A stretch of DNA of 64,000 nt from Azospirillum brasilense (GCF_007827795.1 NZ_VITI01000004.1:124001-188000); one strand, 5' to 3'. Shown: positions 46,039 through 55,493, counted from the stretch's first letter. Translations and numbers: made by a program. Notes: generated by a model not told the origin, from the letters alone.

Positions 46039-46464
46039 ATGAGCGACATCAGCACGCGTCCCGCGCCCGCCTCCACCTTCTCGGGCGTCGCCACGGCGCC
46101 GCCGGTCATTCCCATCGATCTGGAGCGGCTGGAACGGCTGCGCCGGCTGACCCGGCTGATGGACACGCGCTGGCGCGTTCCCGGCACGGGCATCCCCGTC
46201 GGGCTGGACGGCATCGCCGCGCTGGTTCCGGTCGCCGGCAGCACGGCGACCACCGTGGTGGCCGCCTACATCGTCATGGAGGCCGCCCGCTTCGATCTTC
46301 CCAAAAGCCTGATCGCCCGGATGATCGCCAACATGGCCGTGGATTGGGCCGGCGGGTCGGTCCCGGTGGTCGGCGCCCTCTTCGACATCGGCTTCAAGGC
46401 GAACCGCCGCAACCTGAACCTGCTGCTGGAGCATCTGGAAAACCGGCTGGCATCCCCCGCGTAA
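46039..46464 (+). CDS. DUF4112-like protein
   Basis: A 141-residue protein with the DUF4112 order: LRRLTRLMDTRWRVPGTGIPVGLDGIAALVPVAG, a hydrophobic segment TATTVVAAYIVMEAARFDLP, then ANMAVDWAGGSVPVVGALFDIGFKANRRNLNLL. Probably membrane-associated. Its role is unknown. It is 66 bases upstream of hemN, but an FNR-type box lies between, so hemN likely has its own promoter. Confidence 0.88.
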   Translation: MSDISTRPAPASTFSGVATAPPVIPIDLERLERLRRLTRLMDTRWRVPGTGIPVGLDGIAALVPVAGSTATTVVAAYIVMEAARFDLPKSLIARMIANMAVDWAGGSVPVVGALFDIGFKANRRNLNLLLEHLENRLASPA

Positions 46465-46496
46465 CGGGCGGCCCCGACGGGCGGGCGTTCGAACGC

Positions 46497-46510
46497 TTGA
46501 CTTGTGTCAA
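46497..46510 (+). promoter_or_regulatory. FNR/FixK-type anaerobox before hemN
   Basis: TTGAC-TTGT-GTCAA, a perfect palindrome of the FNR class. It is centred at 46503.5, only about 27 bases from the ATG at 46531 and 42 bases from the in-frame ATG at 46546. Confidence 0.75.
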
Positions 46511-46530
46511 AGCGGCGGGAGGCGGTCTGG

Positions 46531-47949
46531 ATGATCCTCCCCGCCATGAACGCGATCTCCCCCGTGGCCTGCGCCACCGCCCCGACCGCCCCGCTGAACG
46601 CCGCTCTGCTCGCCAAGTACGACGGGCTGCGGGTGCCCCGCTACACCAGCTACCCGACGGCGCCGCACTTCACCGCCGCCGTGGGGGCGGAGCGCTACGC
46701 GGACTGGCTGGCGGAGCTGGACACGGCGGCCCACACGGGGTCCCTGTACCTCCACGTGCCCTTCTGCGCGAAGATGTGCTGGTACTGCGGCTGCCACACC
46801 AAGATCGTCGCCCGCTACGCCCCCATCGCCGAGTATCTCGGCCATCTGCGCCGCGAGATCGGCATGGTCGCCGACCGCATTTCCGGACGGCTGCGGGTGC
46901 GGCACATCCATTTCGGCGGCGGCACCCCGACCATGATGGCGCCGGACGACTTCGAATCGCTGATCGCCCTGCTGCGCGAGCGCTACGACGTGACAGCGGA
47001 CGCGGAGATCGCGGTGGAGATCGACCCGCGCACCCTGACCCGCGAGATGGCCGAGGCGCTGGGCCGCGCCGGGGTCAACCGCGCCTCGCTGGGCGTGCAG
47101 GACTTCGACGCCGGGGTGCAGGCGGCCATCAACCGCATCCAGCCGCGGGAGCAGACCGAGCAGACGCTGGAGTGGCTGCGCACCAACGGCATCCGCCACA
47201 TCAACCTCGACCTGATGTACGGCCTGCCCGGCCAGTCGGTGGAGAGCGTCGCCCGCTCCGCCGAAATCGCCCTGACCATGGCGCCGGACCGGCTGTCGGT
47301 CTTCGGCTACGCCCATGTGCCATGGATGAAGTCCCACCAGAAGAAGATCGACGAGTCGGCGCTCGCCGGCACGCTGGGCCGGTGGGAGCAGTTCGCGTCC
47401 ATCGCCGGGGTGCTGACCGACGCCGGTTTCCAGCCCATCGGGCTCGACCACTTCGCCAAGCCCGACGACGAGCTGGCCATCCAGCAGGCCGAGGGGCGGC
47501 TCAGCCGCAACTTCCAGGGCTACACGACCGACGACGCGGAGGTGCTGCTGGGCTTCGGCGCGTCCTCCATCGGGGCGCTGCCGCAGGGTTACGTGCAGAA
47601 CGCCGTTCCCTTCGACCAGTACGCCCAGGCCGTCGAGGCTGGACGCTTCCCGACCGGCAAGGGGCTGACGCTGACCGCCGACGACCGGCTGCGCCGCGAT
47701 CTGATCGTCCGGCTGATGTGCGACCTGTCGGTGGACGTCGGCGCGGTGGCCGTGGCCCACGGGCTGGCCGCCGGTGCCTTCGACGCCGACCTGGAGGCCA
47801 TGGCCGATCTGGTGGCCGACGGGGTCGCCGTGGTGGAGGGCCGCCACGTCCATGTGCCGGAACCCGCCCGCCCGCTGATGCGCATCGTCGCCGCACGCTT
47901 CGACACCTACCTGTCCACCGGCGCCGGGAAGCACAGCCGCGCGGTGTGA
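46531..47949 (+). CDS. hemN: Oxygen-independent coproporphyrinogen III oxidase
   Basis: A 472-residue radical SAM enzyme converting coproporphyrinogen III to protoporphyrinogen IX without oxygen, in haem and bacteriochlorophyll synthesis. Cluster motif CAKMCWYCGC after LYLHVPF; RYTSYPTAPHF at the N-terminus and HINLDLMYGLPGQ in the barrel are HemN hallmarks. It has the length of true HemN rather than HemW (about 380). GGGAGG lies 8 bases before the ATG at 46531; an ATG at 46546 is alternative. Low-oxygen induction is expected from the FNR-type box. Confidence 0.95.
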   Translation: MILPAMNAISPVACATAPTAPLNAALLAKYDGLRVPRYTSYPTAPHFTAAVGAERYADWLAELDTAAHTGSLYLHVPFCAKMCWYCGCHTKIVARYAPIAEYLGHLRREIGMVADRISGRLRVRHIHFGGGTPTMMAPDDFESLIALLRERYDVTADAEIAVEIDPRTLTREMAEALGRAGVNRASLGVQDFDAGVQAAINRIQPREQTEQTLEWLRTNGIRHINLDLMYGLPGQSVESVARSAEIALTMAPDRLSVFGYAHVPWMKSHQKKIDESALAGTLGRWEQFASIAGVLTDAGFQPIGLDHFAKPDDELAIQQAEGRLSRNFQGYTTDDAEVLLGFGASSIGALPQGYVQNAVPFDQYAQAVEAGRFPTGKGLTLTADDRLRRDLIVRLMCDLSVDVGAVAVAHGLAAGAFDADLEAMADLVADGVAVVEGRHVHVPEPARPLMRIVAARFDTYLSTGAGKHSRAV

Positions 47950-48105
47950 GGACGGAGCCCATATGATCGGCCAAAGACTGTGATCGGCAGGCAAAAAGGC
48001 GCTTTTTGCCTGCCTCTGGCCTTCCGTGCGCAAATCGGCGAAACTGGCGCCTGTTGAACGCCTTTGCGGACATGGCAAAGGGACAGGCTCCAGGGACGGG
48101 CACCG

Positions 48106-48726
48106 ATGATCACGCTCTACACCTTCGCCTCGCCGAACGGGCAAAAGGCTTCGATCCTGCTGGAAGAGCTGGGTCTGACCTACAAGGTCCACAAGGTCGA
48201 CCTTGTGGCCGGCGAAGGCCGTCAGCCCGACTATCTGGCGGTCAGCCCGATCGGCAAGATCCCGGCCGTCGTCGAGGATCTGCCCGGCGGCCGGAAGCGC
48301 CGCCTGTTCGGCTCGGGGGCCATTCTGCTGCATTACGCGGAGCGCACCGGCCGCCTGCTGCCCGATGACGAGGACGAGCGGGCGGAGGCGATGAGCTGGC
48401 TGATGCTGGGCGTCAGCGACCTCGGCCCCTCGGGGCTGAGCAAGTTCCGCTTCGCCGTCATGGCGCCGGAGAAGATCCCCTACGCCATCGACTATTTCAA
48501 AGGCGAGTTGCAGCGCATCCACGCCGCGATGGAGGAGCGTCTGGGCGGGTCGGAGTATCTGGCCGGCGGCACCTACTCCATCGCCGACATCGCCTGCTTC
48601 CCCTTCGTGGCCGTGGCCGCCAAGGCGGAGGGCAACGTGCTGGACCGCTACCCCAACCTGAAGCGCTGGCACGACGCGGTCGCGGAGCGCCCGGCGGTCA
48701 AGCGCGGCATGGCGGTGCCGGAGTGA
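48106..48726 (+). CDS. Glutathione S-transferase (nu/YghU-like)
   Basis: A 206-residue protein starting ITLYTFASPNGQKASILLEELGL, with a SPNGQK motif typical of disulfide-bond oxidoreductase GSTs (YfcG type). The cis-Pro site is PIGKIPAVVED, and the SGAILLHYAERTGRLLP segment holds the glutathione gamma-Glu contact. C domain: YLAGGTYSIADIACFPFV. Probably a glutathione-linked disulfide reductase; a classic transferase role is possible. Its stop overlaps the next gene's GTG start. Confidence 0.9.
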   Translation: MITLYTFASPNGQKASILLEELGLTYKVHKVDLVAGEGRQPDYLAVSPIGKIPAVVEDLPGGRKRRLFGSGAILLHYAERTGRLLPDDEDERAEAMSWLMLGVSDLGPSGLSKFRFAVMAPEKIPYAIDYFKGELQRIHAAMEERLGGSEYLAGGTYSIADIACFPFVAVAAKAEGNVLDRYPNLKRWHDAVAERPAVKRGMAVPE

Positions 48727-49199
48727 GCCGCCGCATGCTCCGGCCCACCGCCGCCATCCTTCTCGCCTTCGCCACGCTCCCCCTGCTGGGCGCCTGCCAG
48801 ACCGCCCCGGACGGGGCGGAGCCGCAGTCCCTGCTCCCCGCCGACGCCGATCCCGGCACCTATTGGCAGGGCGACCGCAGCCAGGCCTACGAGCGCGCCT
48901 ATGTGGTCGCCCGCAACCCGCAGGAGTGGAACGATCTCTGGGCCCGCGTCGGCGAGGCGGCGCCGGGTCCCCTGCCCGGCGACCGCATGGCCGCGGCGGT
49001 GTTCCTCGGCCCGCGCGACACCGGCGGTTACGGCGTGTCCATCGTCAGCGCGCAGGCGTCCGGCGGCGATGTGGTCGTCGGCTACCGCGAGCGCGTTCCG
49101 GGTCCGGCCCAGGCGGTGGCGCAGATGCAGACCAGCCCTTACGCGGTGCGGTTGATCCCGATGGCGGCGGGGGCGGCGAAGTTTCAAAGGGAGAAGTGA
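48723..49199 (+). CDS. PrcB-like lipoprotein
   Basis: A 158-residue exported protein with lipobox LLGAC at about residue 25. The mature part follows the PrcB C-terminal pattern: EWNDLWARV, AAAVFLGPRDTGGYGVSIVSA, VVVGYRERVPGPAQAV and SPYAVRLIPM. PrcB domains were named from a protease complex of Treponema; the role here is unknown. GTG 48723 overlaps the GST stop by 4 bases; ATG 48735 is possible. Confidence 0.75.
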   Translation: MSRRMLRPTAAILLAFATLPLLGACQTAPDGAEPQSLLPADADPGTYWQGDRSQAYERAYVVARNPQEWNDLWARVGEAAPGPLPGDRMAAAVFLGPRDTGGYGVSIVSAQASGGDVVVGYRERVPGPAQAVAQMQTSPYAVRLIPMAAGAAKFQREK

Positions 49200-49209
49200 G
49201 GGGGCGGTT

Positions 49210-49320
49210 GCCCCCACCCTTCCCACGGCTTGCGCCGCAGGCCCCTTCCCTCCCCCGCTGTCGCAGGAGAGGGAGTTTGTTCCCTCCCCTGCGACAGCGG
49301 GGGAGGGTTAGGGTGGGGGC
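49210..49320. repeat. Palindromic repeat, copy H
   Basis: GCCCCCACCCTTCCC, then CCTCCCCCGCTGTCGCAGG with complement CCTGCGACAGCGGGGGAGG and GGTTAGGGTGGGGGC. It separates two convergent genes. Confidence 0.85.
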
Positions 49321-49334
49321 AAGACCCCGCTCCC

Positions 49335-50228
49335 CTACCGCTTCCCCACCACCCGCGGGTCCAGCGCGTCCTGCAGCCCGTCGCCCAGCAGGTTGACGGC
49401 GATCACCGTCAGGAAGATCAACAGCCCCGGCCACACCGCCAGCAGGGGCGCCGTGCCCACCAGCTCCTGCGCGTTGGTCAGCATGTTGCCCCAGGACGGC
49501 AGCGGCGGCTGGATGCCGAGACCCAGGAAGCTCAGCACCGACTCCAGCAGGATCACGTTGCCGACCGTCAGCGTCGTCGCCACCACGGCGGGGGCGGCGA
49601 CGTTCGGCAGGATGTGGGCCAGCATGATGCGGCGGCTGCCCGCCCCCATCGCCACCGCCGCCCGCACATAATCGCGCCGCCGCGCCGACAGGGTGGCTCC
49701 GCGCACCAGACGCGCCACCGTCGTCCAGCCGAACAGAGCCACCAGCACGACGATGCGCAGCAGGCTGGCGTCCTCCGCCCCCGCCACCTCCGGCGGGATG
49801 CCCAGCCGCGTCAGGTCGATGGCGCCCAGCACGATCAGCAGCGGCAACAGCGGCAGGGCGATCAGCCCGTCGGTGACGCGCATCAGCAGATCGTCGAGCC
49901 TCCCGCCGAAATAACCGGCCAGCAGCCCGATCCCCGTGCCGATGACGGCGGAGGCCAGCGCCGCCGCCACGCCCACGAACAGCGACACCCGCCCGCCGTA
50001 GAGCAGCCGCACCAGCACGTCGCGCCCCAGCTCGTCCGTGCCCAGCGGGTGCAGGGCCGAGGGCGGGCCGAAGCGGTCGAGCAGGCTGATGCCCGTCGCC
50101 TCCACCCCCAGCCAGTGTTCCACCCAGGGTGCGGCCGCCGCGGCGACGGCCAGGACGAGCAGCAGAAGGGCGCTGACCACCGCCAGCCGGTGGCGGGCGA
50201 AGCGCCGCAGGAAGCGCCCGGTCCTCAC
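49335..50228 (-). CDS. Peptide ABC transporter permease, OppC/DppC class
   Basis: A 297-residue permease. N-terminal helix RRFARHRLAVVSALLLLVLAV, HPLGTDELGRDVLVRLLYGGRVSL, then about five more helices. EAA loop: YVRAAVAMGAGSRRIMLAHILPNVAA. C-terminal PLPSWGNMLTNAQ and LGDGLQDALDPR are class hallmarks. The GTG start overlaps the stop of the preceding permease gene (GTGA). Confidence 0.93.
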   Translation of the reverse strand: MRTGRFLRRFARHRLAVVSALLLLVLAVAAAAAPWVEHWLGVEATGISLLDRFGPPSALHPLGTDELGRDVLVRLLYGGRVSLFVGVAAALASAVIGTGIGLLAGYFGGRLDDLLMRVTDGLIALPLLPLLIVLGAIDLTRLGIPPEVAGAEDASLLRIVVLVALFGWTTVARLVRGATLSARRRDYVRAAVAMGAGSRRIMLAHILPNVAAPAVVATTLTVGNVILLESVLSFLGLGIQPPLPSWGNMLTNAQELVGTAPLLAVWPGLLIFLTVIAVNLLGDGLQDALDPRVVGKR

Positions 50229-51190
50229 GCCCCGTCCCCCTTGAAGGAGATGCGCGGGTCCAGCCCGGCGTAGGCGGCGTCGGCCAGCAGGTTGCCGGCC
50301 AGCGTCGTCAGCGTGGCGAACAGCAGCGCCACCAGCGCCACGTTCAGGTCGTTGCCCATGATGCTGTCGTAGATCAGCTTGCCCATGCCCGGCCAGGCGA
50401 ACATCGTCTCGGTCACCAGCGCGCCGGAGAAGAGGGCGCCGAACTCCAACGCCACGATGGTCACGATGGGGATGGTCGCGTTGCGCAGCGCGTGGCGCCA
50501 GACCACCCGCCCCTCCCCCAGCCCCTTGGCGCGGGCGGTGCGGACGTAATCCTGGCGAAGCTCCCCCATCATCGCGGCGCGGACGTAGCGCGTGTAGCCG
50601 CCGATGCTCGCCAGAGTCAGCGAAGCCACCGGCAGCACGAGATAGGGCAACCGCTCCCACCAGCCCTCCCCGCCGACCGGGCCGAGGCCGGAGGCGGGCA
50701 GCCATTGCAGTTCCACCGCGAACAGCAGGATCAGCAGCAGCGCCAGCCAGAAGGCCGGGACCGAGATGCCGGCGAAGCAGAACAGGTTGATGGCGTTGTC
50801 CGCCCAGCCATAGGGCCGCCGCGCCGCGTAGACGCCGAGCGGCAGCGCCACCGCCAGGGTCAGCGCCATCGCCGCCCCGAGCAGCAGCAGCGTGTTGCCC
50901 AGCCGCGGCAGCAGGATCGTCAGCACCGGCTGCGCGTAGAGCCGGGAGAAGCCGAAATCCCCCACCAGCGCCGCCTGGAGCCAGTGTCCGTAGCGTTCCA
51001 GCAACGGCTTGTCGAGGCCGTAGAGCGCCTTCAGCCGCGCCGCGTCGGCGGGCGTGGCGCGCGGGTTGCCGGCCAGCATCATGTCCACCGGATCGCCCGG
51101 CATCAGCGTCATCAGCACCGTGATGACGAAGCTCATCAGCAGCAGGACGACCAGCGCCTGGAGCAGCCGGGAGGCGAGGAAGCGGGTCAT
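50225..51190 (-). CDS. Peptide ABC transporter permease, OppB/DppB class
   Basis: A 321-residue permease. Helix 1 FLASRLLQALVVLLLMSFVITVL; MPGDPVDMML is the DppB phrase. EAA loop: YVRTARAKGLGEGRVVWRHALRNATI; FAWPGMGKLIYDSIMGND and GLDPRISF at the end. It pairs with the downstream OppC-class permease. No ATPase gene follows within the window. Confidence 0.94.
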   Translation of the reverse strand: MTRFLASRLLQALVVLLLMSFVITVLMTLMPGDPVDMMLAGNPRATPADAARLKALYGLDKPLLERYGHWLQAALVGDFGFSRLYAQPVLTILLPRLGNTLLLLGAAMALTLAVALPLGVYAARRPYGWADNAINLFCFAGISVPAFWLALLLILLFAVELQWLPASGLGPVGGEGWWERLPYLVLPVASLTLASIGGYTRYVRAAMMGELRQDYVRTARAKGLGEGRVVWRHALRNATIPIVTIVALEFGALFSGALVTETMFAWPGMGKLIYDSIMGNDLNVALVALLFATLTTLAGNLLADAAYAGLDPRISFKGDGA

Positions 51191-51217
51191 GGAGTGTTGG
51201 GGGCGTTGCTGAGCAGA

Positions 51218-51300
51218 GCCCCCCTCCCGACCTCCCCCCGCTGCGCAGGGGGAGGAGCCATTCCCTCCCCTGCGCAGCGGGGGAGGGTTAGGGTGGGGGC
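51218..51300. repeat. Palindromic repeat, copy I
   Basis: GCCCCCCTCCCGACCTCCCC and CCTGCGCAGCGGGGGAGGG with GGTTAGGGTGGGGGC. It interrupts the operon between the binding protein gene and the permease genes and could lower downstream expression. Confidence 0.8.
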
Positions 51301-51314
51301 CCGACGCGACCCCC

Positions 51315-52988
51315 TCACTCCTTCGCCTTCCACGTCTCGATCCACAGCGTGCTGGAATCGAGATGCCCGGTCGGCACCACCCCCTCCAGCCAGGGCGGCA
51401 GGATGAACGGATCGGCGCGGAAGAACAGCGGCAGGTTCGGCAGGTCCTGGGCGTAGAGCGTCTGCAGCTTTGCCCACAGCGCGCGGTTGGCCTCCGGCTC
51501 GCAGACATGCTCCAGGTCTTCCAGAACCCGGTCCATCTCCGGGTTCCGGTAGCCGGTGTAGTTCTGCCCGGCCCAGTTGTTGGCCTCCGTCGGGATCATG
51601 CTGGAATGCAGGATGGTGCGCGGGATGTTCTCAGGCGCGCTGATCCAGGCGAACAGCGCCATCGACTTGAAACGGCGCTTCTCCAGCGTGTCGCCGAACA
51701 GGACGCGGGCCGGCTCGTTGACGATGCGCACCTCCACCCCGGCCTGCCGCCACTGCGCCTGGAGCACCTGCTGCAACACCTCGCGGGAGCGGTTGCCGGC
51801 GGTCGTCATGATCTCCAGCGCCAGCCGCTCCCCCTTGGCGTTGTGGCGCACCCCGGCGCGCCGCTCGCTCCAGCCCGCCTCGTCCAGCAGCCGGCCGGCC
51901 AGCGCCGGGTCGAAGGCGTAGGTCGGGTAGCCCGGCGCGTGCACGCGGTCGAGCGGGCTGATCTCGTTGTGGGCGACCGGCTGGCGCCCGTCGTAGAGCT
52001 GCTTGGAGATCGCCTCGCGGTCGATGGCGTGCAGCAGCGCCCGGCGCACCCGCAAGTCGGCCAGCGCCGGGTTGTCGAGGTTCAGTTCGACATGCTCGAA
52101 GAACAGGCCGGGCTTATAGAAAACGTTGTAGCGGCTGCCGTGCCGCTTCTCGAAGGCGAGCACCTGATCGAGCGGCAGGCCGGTCTCCCCCGGCACCATG
52201 TCGACCTGCCCGGCCAGCAGGTTGGCCTCCAGCGCGGCGGTGTTCTCGATGGACTTCACGATCACCCGCTTGAAGGCCGGCTTCGCCCCCCACCAGGTCG
52301 GGTTCGGCTCCAGCACCACATGGCTGCCCGGCTCGACCTGGGCGATGCGGTAGGGGCCGAACCATAGGCCAGGGTTCGTCGTGTCGGTCTCGTATTTGGA
52401 GCGGTTGCGGTAGGTCGCCGGGTCCGCCTCGAACACCGCGCGCTCCAGATGGGCGGGCAGGATCTCGAAGTCGTTGATCTCGGCGTAGCTGCACACCGCC
52501 TTGTCGCGATGGATGGTGAAGGTGCGCTCGTCCTTCGCCTCGATGGCCACGATGTCGCGCGCGAACAGGTCGAAGTTGCTGTAGCCGCTCTGCGGGTGCT
52601 TGCCGACCGTCCAGGTGAACAGCACGTCCTCGGTCGTCACCGGCGAGCCGTCGCCCCAGGTCGCCTTGGGGTTGATGGTGTAGGTGACCTTGATGCCCTT
52701 CTTGCCGTCGGCCCGCGTCTCGTACTCCGCGGTGCCCTTGTCCAGCGCCGGCAGTTCGGTGCAGAGCAGGCAGGTCAGCCGCCAGTCGGGGTCGTAGGCG
52801 GTGAAGGGCCGGCGCGCCATGGACAGGACGTAGCTCTTGGCCATCATCGCTTCCATGGAGGGGTGCCAGTTGGACGGGAACTGGGTCATGCCGATCACCA
52901 GCTCGTCCTTCGCCGCGAAGGCGGGCGTGCCCATCGGGGCGGCGGCCAGAGCGGCGGCCAGGGTGAAAGCGGCCAATCCCGTTCGCAT
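51315..52988 (-). CDS. Periplasmic peptide-binding protein, SBP family 5
   Basis: A 557-residue protein. Signal peptide MRTGLAAFTLAAALAAAPMG... ending at AFAA. The mature start KDELVIGMTQFPSNWHPSME, and LWFGPYRIAQVEPGSHVVLEPNPTWWGAKP, are typical of DppA-like proteins. It is more distant from YejA. It begins an operon binding protein, permease B, permease C. Ligand unknown. Confidence 0.92.
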   Translation of the reverse strand: MRTGLAAFTLAAALAAAPMGTPAFAAKDELVIGMTQFPSNWHPSMEAMMAKSYVLSMARRPFTAYDPDWRLTCLLCTELPALDKGTAEYETRADGKKGIKVTYTINPKATWGDGSPVTTEDVLFTWTVGKHPQSGYSNFDLFARDIVAIEAKDERTFTIHRDKAVCSYAEINDFEILPAHLERAVFEADPATYRNRSKYETDTTNPGLWFGPYRIAQVEPGSHVVLEPNPTWWGAKPAFKRVIVKSIENTAALEANLLAGQVDMVPGETGLPLDQVLAFEKRHGSRYNVFYKPGLFFEHVELNLDNPALADLRVRRALLHAIDREAISKQLYDGRQPVAHNEISPLDRVHAPGYPTYAFDPALAGRLLDEAGWSERRAGVRHNAKGERLALEIMTTAGNRSREVLQQVLQAQWRQAGVEVRIVNEPARVLFGDTLEKRRFKSMALFAWISAPENIPRTILHSSMIPTEANNWAGQNYTGYRNPEMDRVLEDLEHVCEPEANRALWAKLQTLYAQDLPNLPLFFRADPFILPPWLEGVVPTGHLDSSTLWIETWKAKE

Positions 52989-53179
52989 CGCGGCGTCATC
53001 TCCCGTCCGGTGAAGTCCCGGCTACGAACTATGGGGACCCGTGGCCCCGCGGTCCAGAGTGGAAGCGGGCTTTGCGAAGTCCCAAGGGAAGCCCCAAGGG
53101 AAGCGCTTGACGGAACGGGGCGGCGGGTGTTTGTGGTTCGCCCCATACGCAACCGAATGGATGGGGAGCCCGACACGCG

Positions 53180-53959
53180 ATGGCCGGCACCGTGACCCTG
53201 ACCCGCGACGGCGTCGTCGCCACGCTGACGCTCAGCAACCCCGACAAGCTGAACGCCTTCGACAAGCCGATGTGGCAGGCACTGATCCCGCTGCTGCGCC
53301 AACTCGGCGCCGACGAGACGGTGCGCGCGGTGGTGCTGCGCGGGGCCGGCGGGCGGGCCTTCAGCCCCGGCGCCGACATCTCCGAATTCGAGACGGAGCG
53401 CAACAGCCCCGAACAGGGCGCCGACTACGGCGTGCTGATGGACGAGGGGCTGACCCTGCTGCGCGACCTGCCGCACCCGACGCTGGCGGCCATCCAGGGC
53501 GCCTGCTGCGGCATCGGTCTGGCCGTGGCGCTGGCCTGCGACCTACGGGTCTGCACCGCGGGGAGCCGCTTCGGCGTGCCGGTCAGCCGGCTCGGCATCT
53601 CCATGGCGCTGCCCGAGTTGAAGCTGCTCCACGACATCGCGGGCGGCCCGGCGGCACTGGAAATCCTGCTGGAAGGCCGCGTCTTCGGCGCAGAGGAGGC
53701 CAAGGACAAGCGGCTGGTCCATCGCATCGTCGCTGACGAGGCGTTCGAGGCCGAGATCGCCGCGACCTGCGGGCGCATCGCCGGGGGCGCCCCGCTGGCC
53801 GCCCGCCTGCACAAGCAGTTCGTCCGCCGCCTGTCCGACCCCGCCCCGCTGTCGGAGGCAGAGATCGCCGAATGCTACCATTGCTTCGGCACGGAGGACT
53901 TCCGCGAGGGCTACCGGGCGTTCCTGGAGAAACGCAAGCCGGTGTTCAAGGGGCGGTGA
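53180..53959 (+). CDS. Enoyl-CoA hydratase/isomerase family protein
   Basis: A 259-residue crotonase. The oxyanion-hole segments are GRAFSPGADISEFE and QGACCGIGLAVALACDLRVCTAGSRFGVPVSRLGI. The catalytic Glu pair of classic hydratases is not clearly conserved (SRLGISMALPELKLL in that region), so the reaction may differ. It stands alone in its unit. Confidence 0.88.
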   Translation: MAGTVTLTRDGVVATLTLSNPDKLNAFDKPMWQALIPLLRQLGADETVRAVVLRGAGGRAFSPGADISEFETERNSPEQGADYGVLMDEGLTLLRDLPHPTLAAIQGACCGIGLAVALACDLRVCTAGSRFGVPVSRLGISMALPELKLLHDIAGGPAALEILLEGRVFGAEEAKDKRLVHRIVADEAFEAEIAATCGRIAGGAPLAARLHKQFVRRLSDPAPLSEAEIAECYHCFGTEDFREGYRAFLEKRKPVFKGR

Positions 53960-54053
53960 GCGCCCGCGCATGCCAGGGTTCGCGCCATAGCGGTGGTTTC
54001 CGGACGGTGTCAGTCCAGATTGGGAACGTCGCCCCCATCCCATCGCCCCCGCC

Positions 54054-55493
54054 ATGCCCCGCGCCACCCGCTGCATTCCCTTCATCATCGCCTGCGCCCT
54101 GTTCATGGAGAATCTGGACGCGACGGTGATCGCCACGGCGCTGCCGGAGATCGCGCGGTCGATGGGCGAGGACCCGCTGCGCCTCAGCCTCGCCATGACC
54201 TCCTACATGCTGGCGCTGGCGGTGTTCCTGCCGGTCAGCGGCTGGATGGCCGACCGCTACGGCACGCGGACGGTTTTCGCGGCGGCCATCGGGGTGTTCA
54301 CCGTCGGCTCGATCCTCTGCGGTCAGGCGGACGGGCTGTACGAGCTGGTGGGCGCGCGCATCGTCCAGGGGCTGGGCGGGGCGATGATGGTGCCGGTGGG
54401 GCGGCTGATCCTGCTGAAGACGGTGCCCAAGGAGAAGCTGGTCGCCGCCATGGCCCAGATGACCCTGCCGGCGCTGATCGGCCCGGCGCTGGGACCGCTG
54501 GTCGGCGGCTTCATCGCCACCTACGCCTCCTGGCGCTGGATCTTCTACATCAACGTGCCGATCGGGCTGATCGGGATCGCGCTGGTGCTGACCCTGATCC
54601 CCAACGTGCGGGAGACCGAGCGCGACCCCTTCGACAGCCGCGGCTTCGCGCTGAGCGCGCTGGCCCTGGCCGCGCTGATGTTCGGGCTGGAGAATGTGGG
54701 GCGCGGGGTGCTGCCGCCCGCCGCGGTCGCCGGGGTGCTGGGGCTGGGCTTCGCCGCCGCGTGGTTCTACCTGCGCCACGCCCGCGGGATGGAGCGGCCG
54801 GTGCTCGACCCCTCGCTGCTGCGGCTGCCCACCTATTTCGCCTCGGTCATGGGCGGCACGCTGTTCCGCATCGGCATCGGCGCCGTGCCCTTCCTGATGC
54901 CGCTGATGCTCCAGGTCGGCTTCGGGCGCACGCCCTTCGAATCCGGGGCGCTGACCTTCGCCGGGGCCGCCGGGGCGCTGACCATGAAGGCGCTGGCCGG
55001 TCCCATCCTGCGCCGGCTGGGCTTCCGCCGGGTGCTGACCGCCAACGCGCTGCTCAGCGGCCTGATCCTGGCGAGCTACGCCGCCTTCCGGCCCGAGACG
55101 GCGCATTGGGTCATCCTGGGCGCGCTGCTGATGGGCGGCTTCTTCCGCTCGCTGCAGTTCACCGGCCTGAACAGCCTGGCCTACGCCGAGGTGCCCAAGG
55201 AGCGGCTGAGCCGCGCCAACACGCTGGCCAGCGTGATGCAGCAGGTCTCGCTCAGCCTGGGCGTGGCGGTCGGGGCGACGGTGCTGCACCTGACGCAGAG
55301 CGTCACCAGCGGCCCCGGTGCGCCTCTGACGCCCACCGACTTCGTGCCGGCCTTCCTGACGGTCGGGGGAATGGCCTGCGTCTCCGCCCTGTTCTTCCTG
55401 CGGCTGTCGCCCGACGCCGGTTCGGAGATCAGCGGCCACCGCGCCCGCGCGCGGGCCAAGGAACCGCCGCGCGCGCTCGAAGCGGCCGACTGA
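54054..55493 (+). CDS. MFS transporter, DHA2 (14-helix drug/proton antiporter)
   Basis: A 479-residue exporter. Helix 1 IPFIIACALFMENLDATVIATALPEIA with the DHA2 motif LDATVIATALP, motif A GWMADRYGTRTVF, motif C-like ALIGPALGPLVGGFI and WRWIFYINVPIGLIGI. No MFP (EmrA-like) gene lies beside it. The hydrophilic tail is short. Substrate unknown. Confidence 0.93.
   Translation: MPRATRCIPFIIACALFMENLDATVIATALPEIARSMGEDPLRLSLAMTSYMLALAVFLPVSGWMADRYGTRTVFAAAIGVFTVGSILCGQADGLYELVGARIVQGLGGAMMVPVGRLILLKTVPKEKLVAAMAQMTLPALIGPALGPLVGGFIATYASWRWIFYINVPIGLIGIALVLTLIPNVRETERDPFDSRGFALSALALAALMFGLENVGRGVLPPAAVAGVLGLGFAAAWFYLRHARGMERPVLDPSLLRLPTYFASVMGGTLFRIGIGAVPFLMPLMLQVGFGRTPFESGALTFAGAAGALTMKALAGPILRRLGFRRVLTANALLSGLILASYAAFRPETAHWVILGALLMGGFFRSLQFTGLNSLAYAEVPKERLSRANTLASVMQQVSLSLGVAVGATVLHLTQSVTSGPGAPLTPTDFVPAFLTVGGMACVSALFFLRLSPDAGSEISGHRARARAKEPPRALEAAD

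Noticed and set aside
53180..53959. Crotonase as a specific enoyl-CoA hydratase of fatty acid oxidation
   Set aside because: The catalytic Glu pair is not clear and no beta-oxidation partner is adjacent; only the family call is kept.
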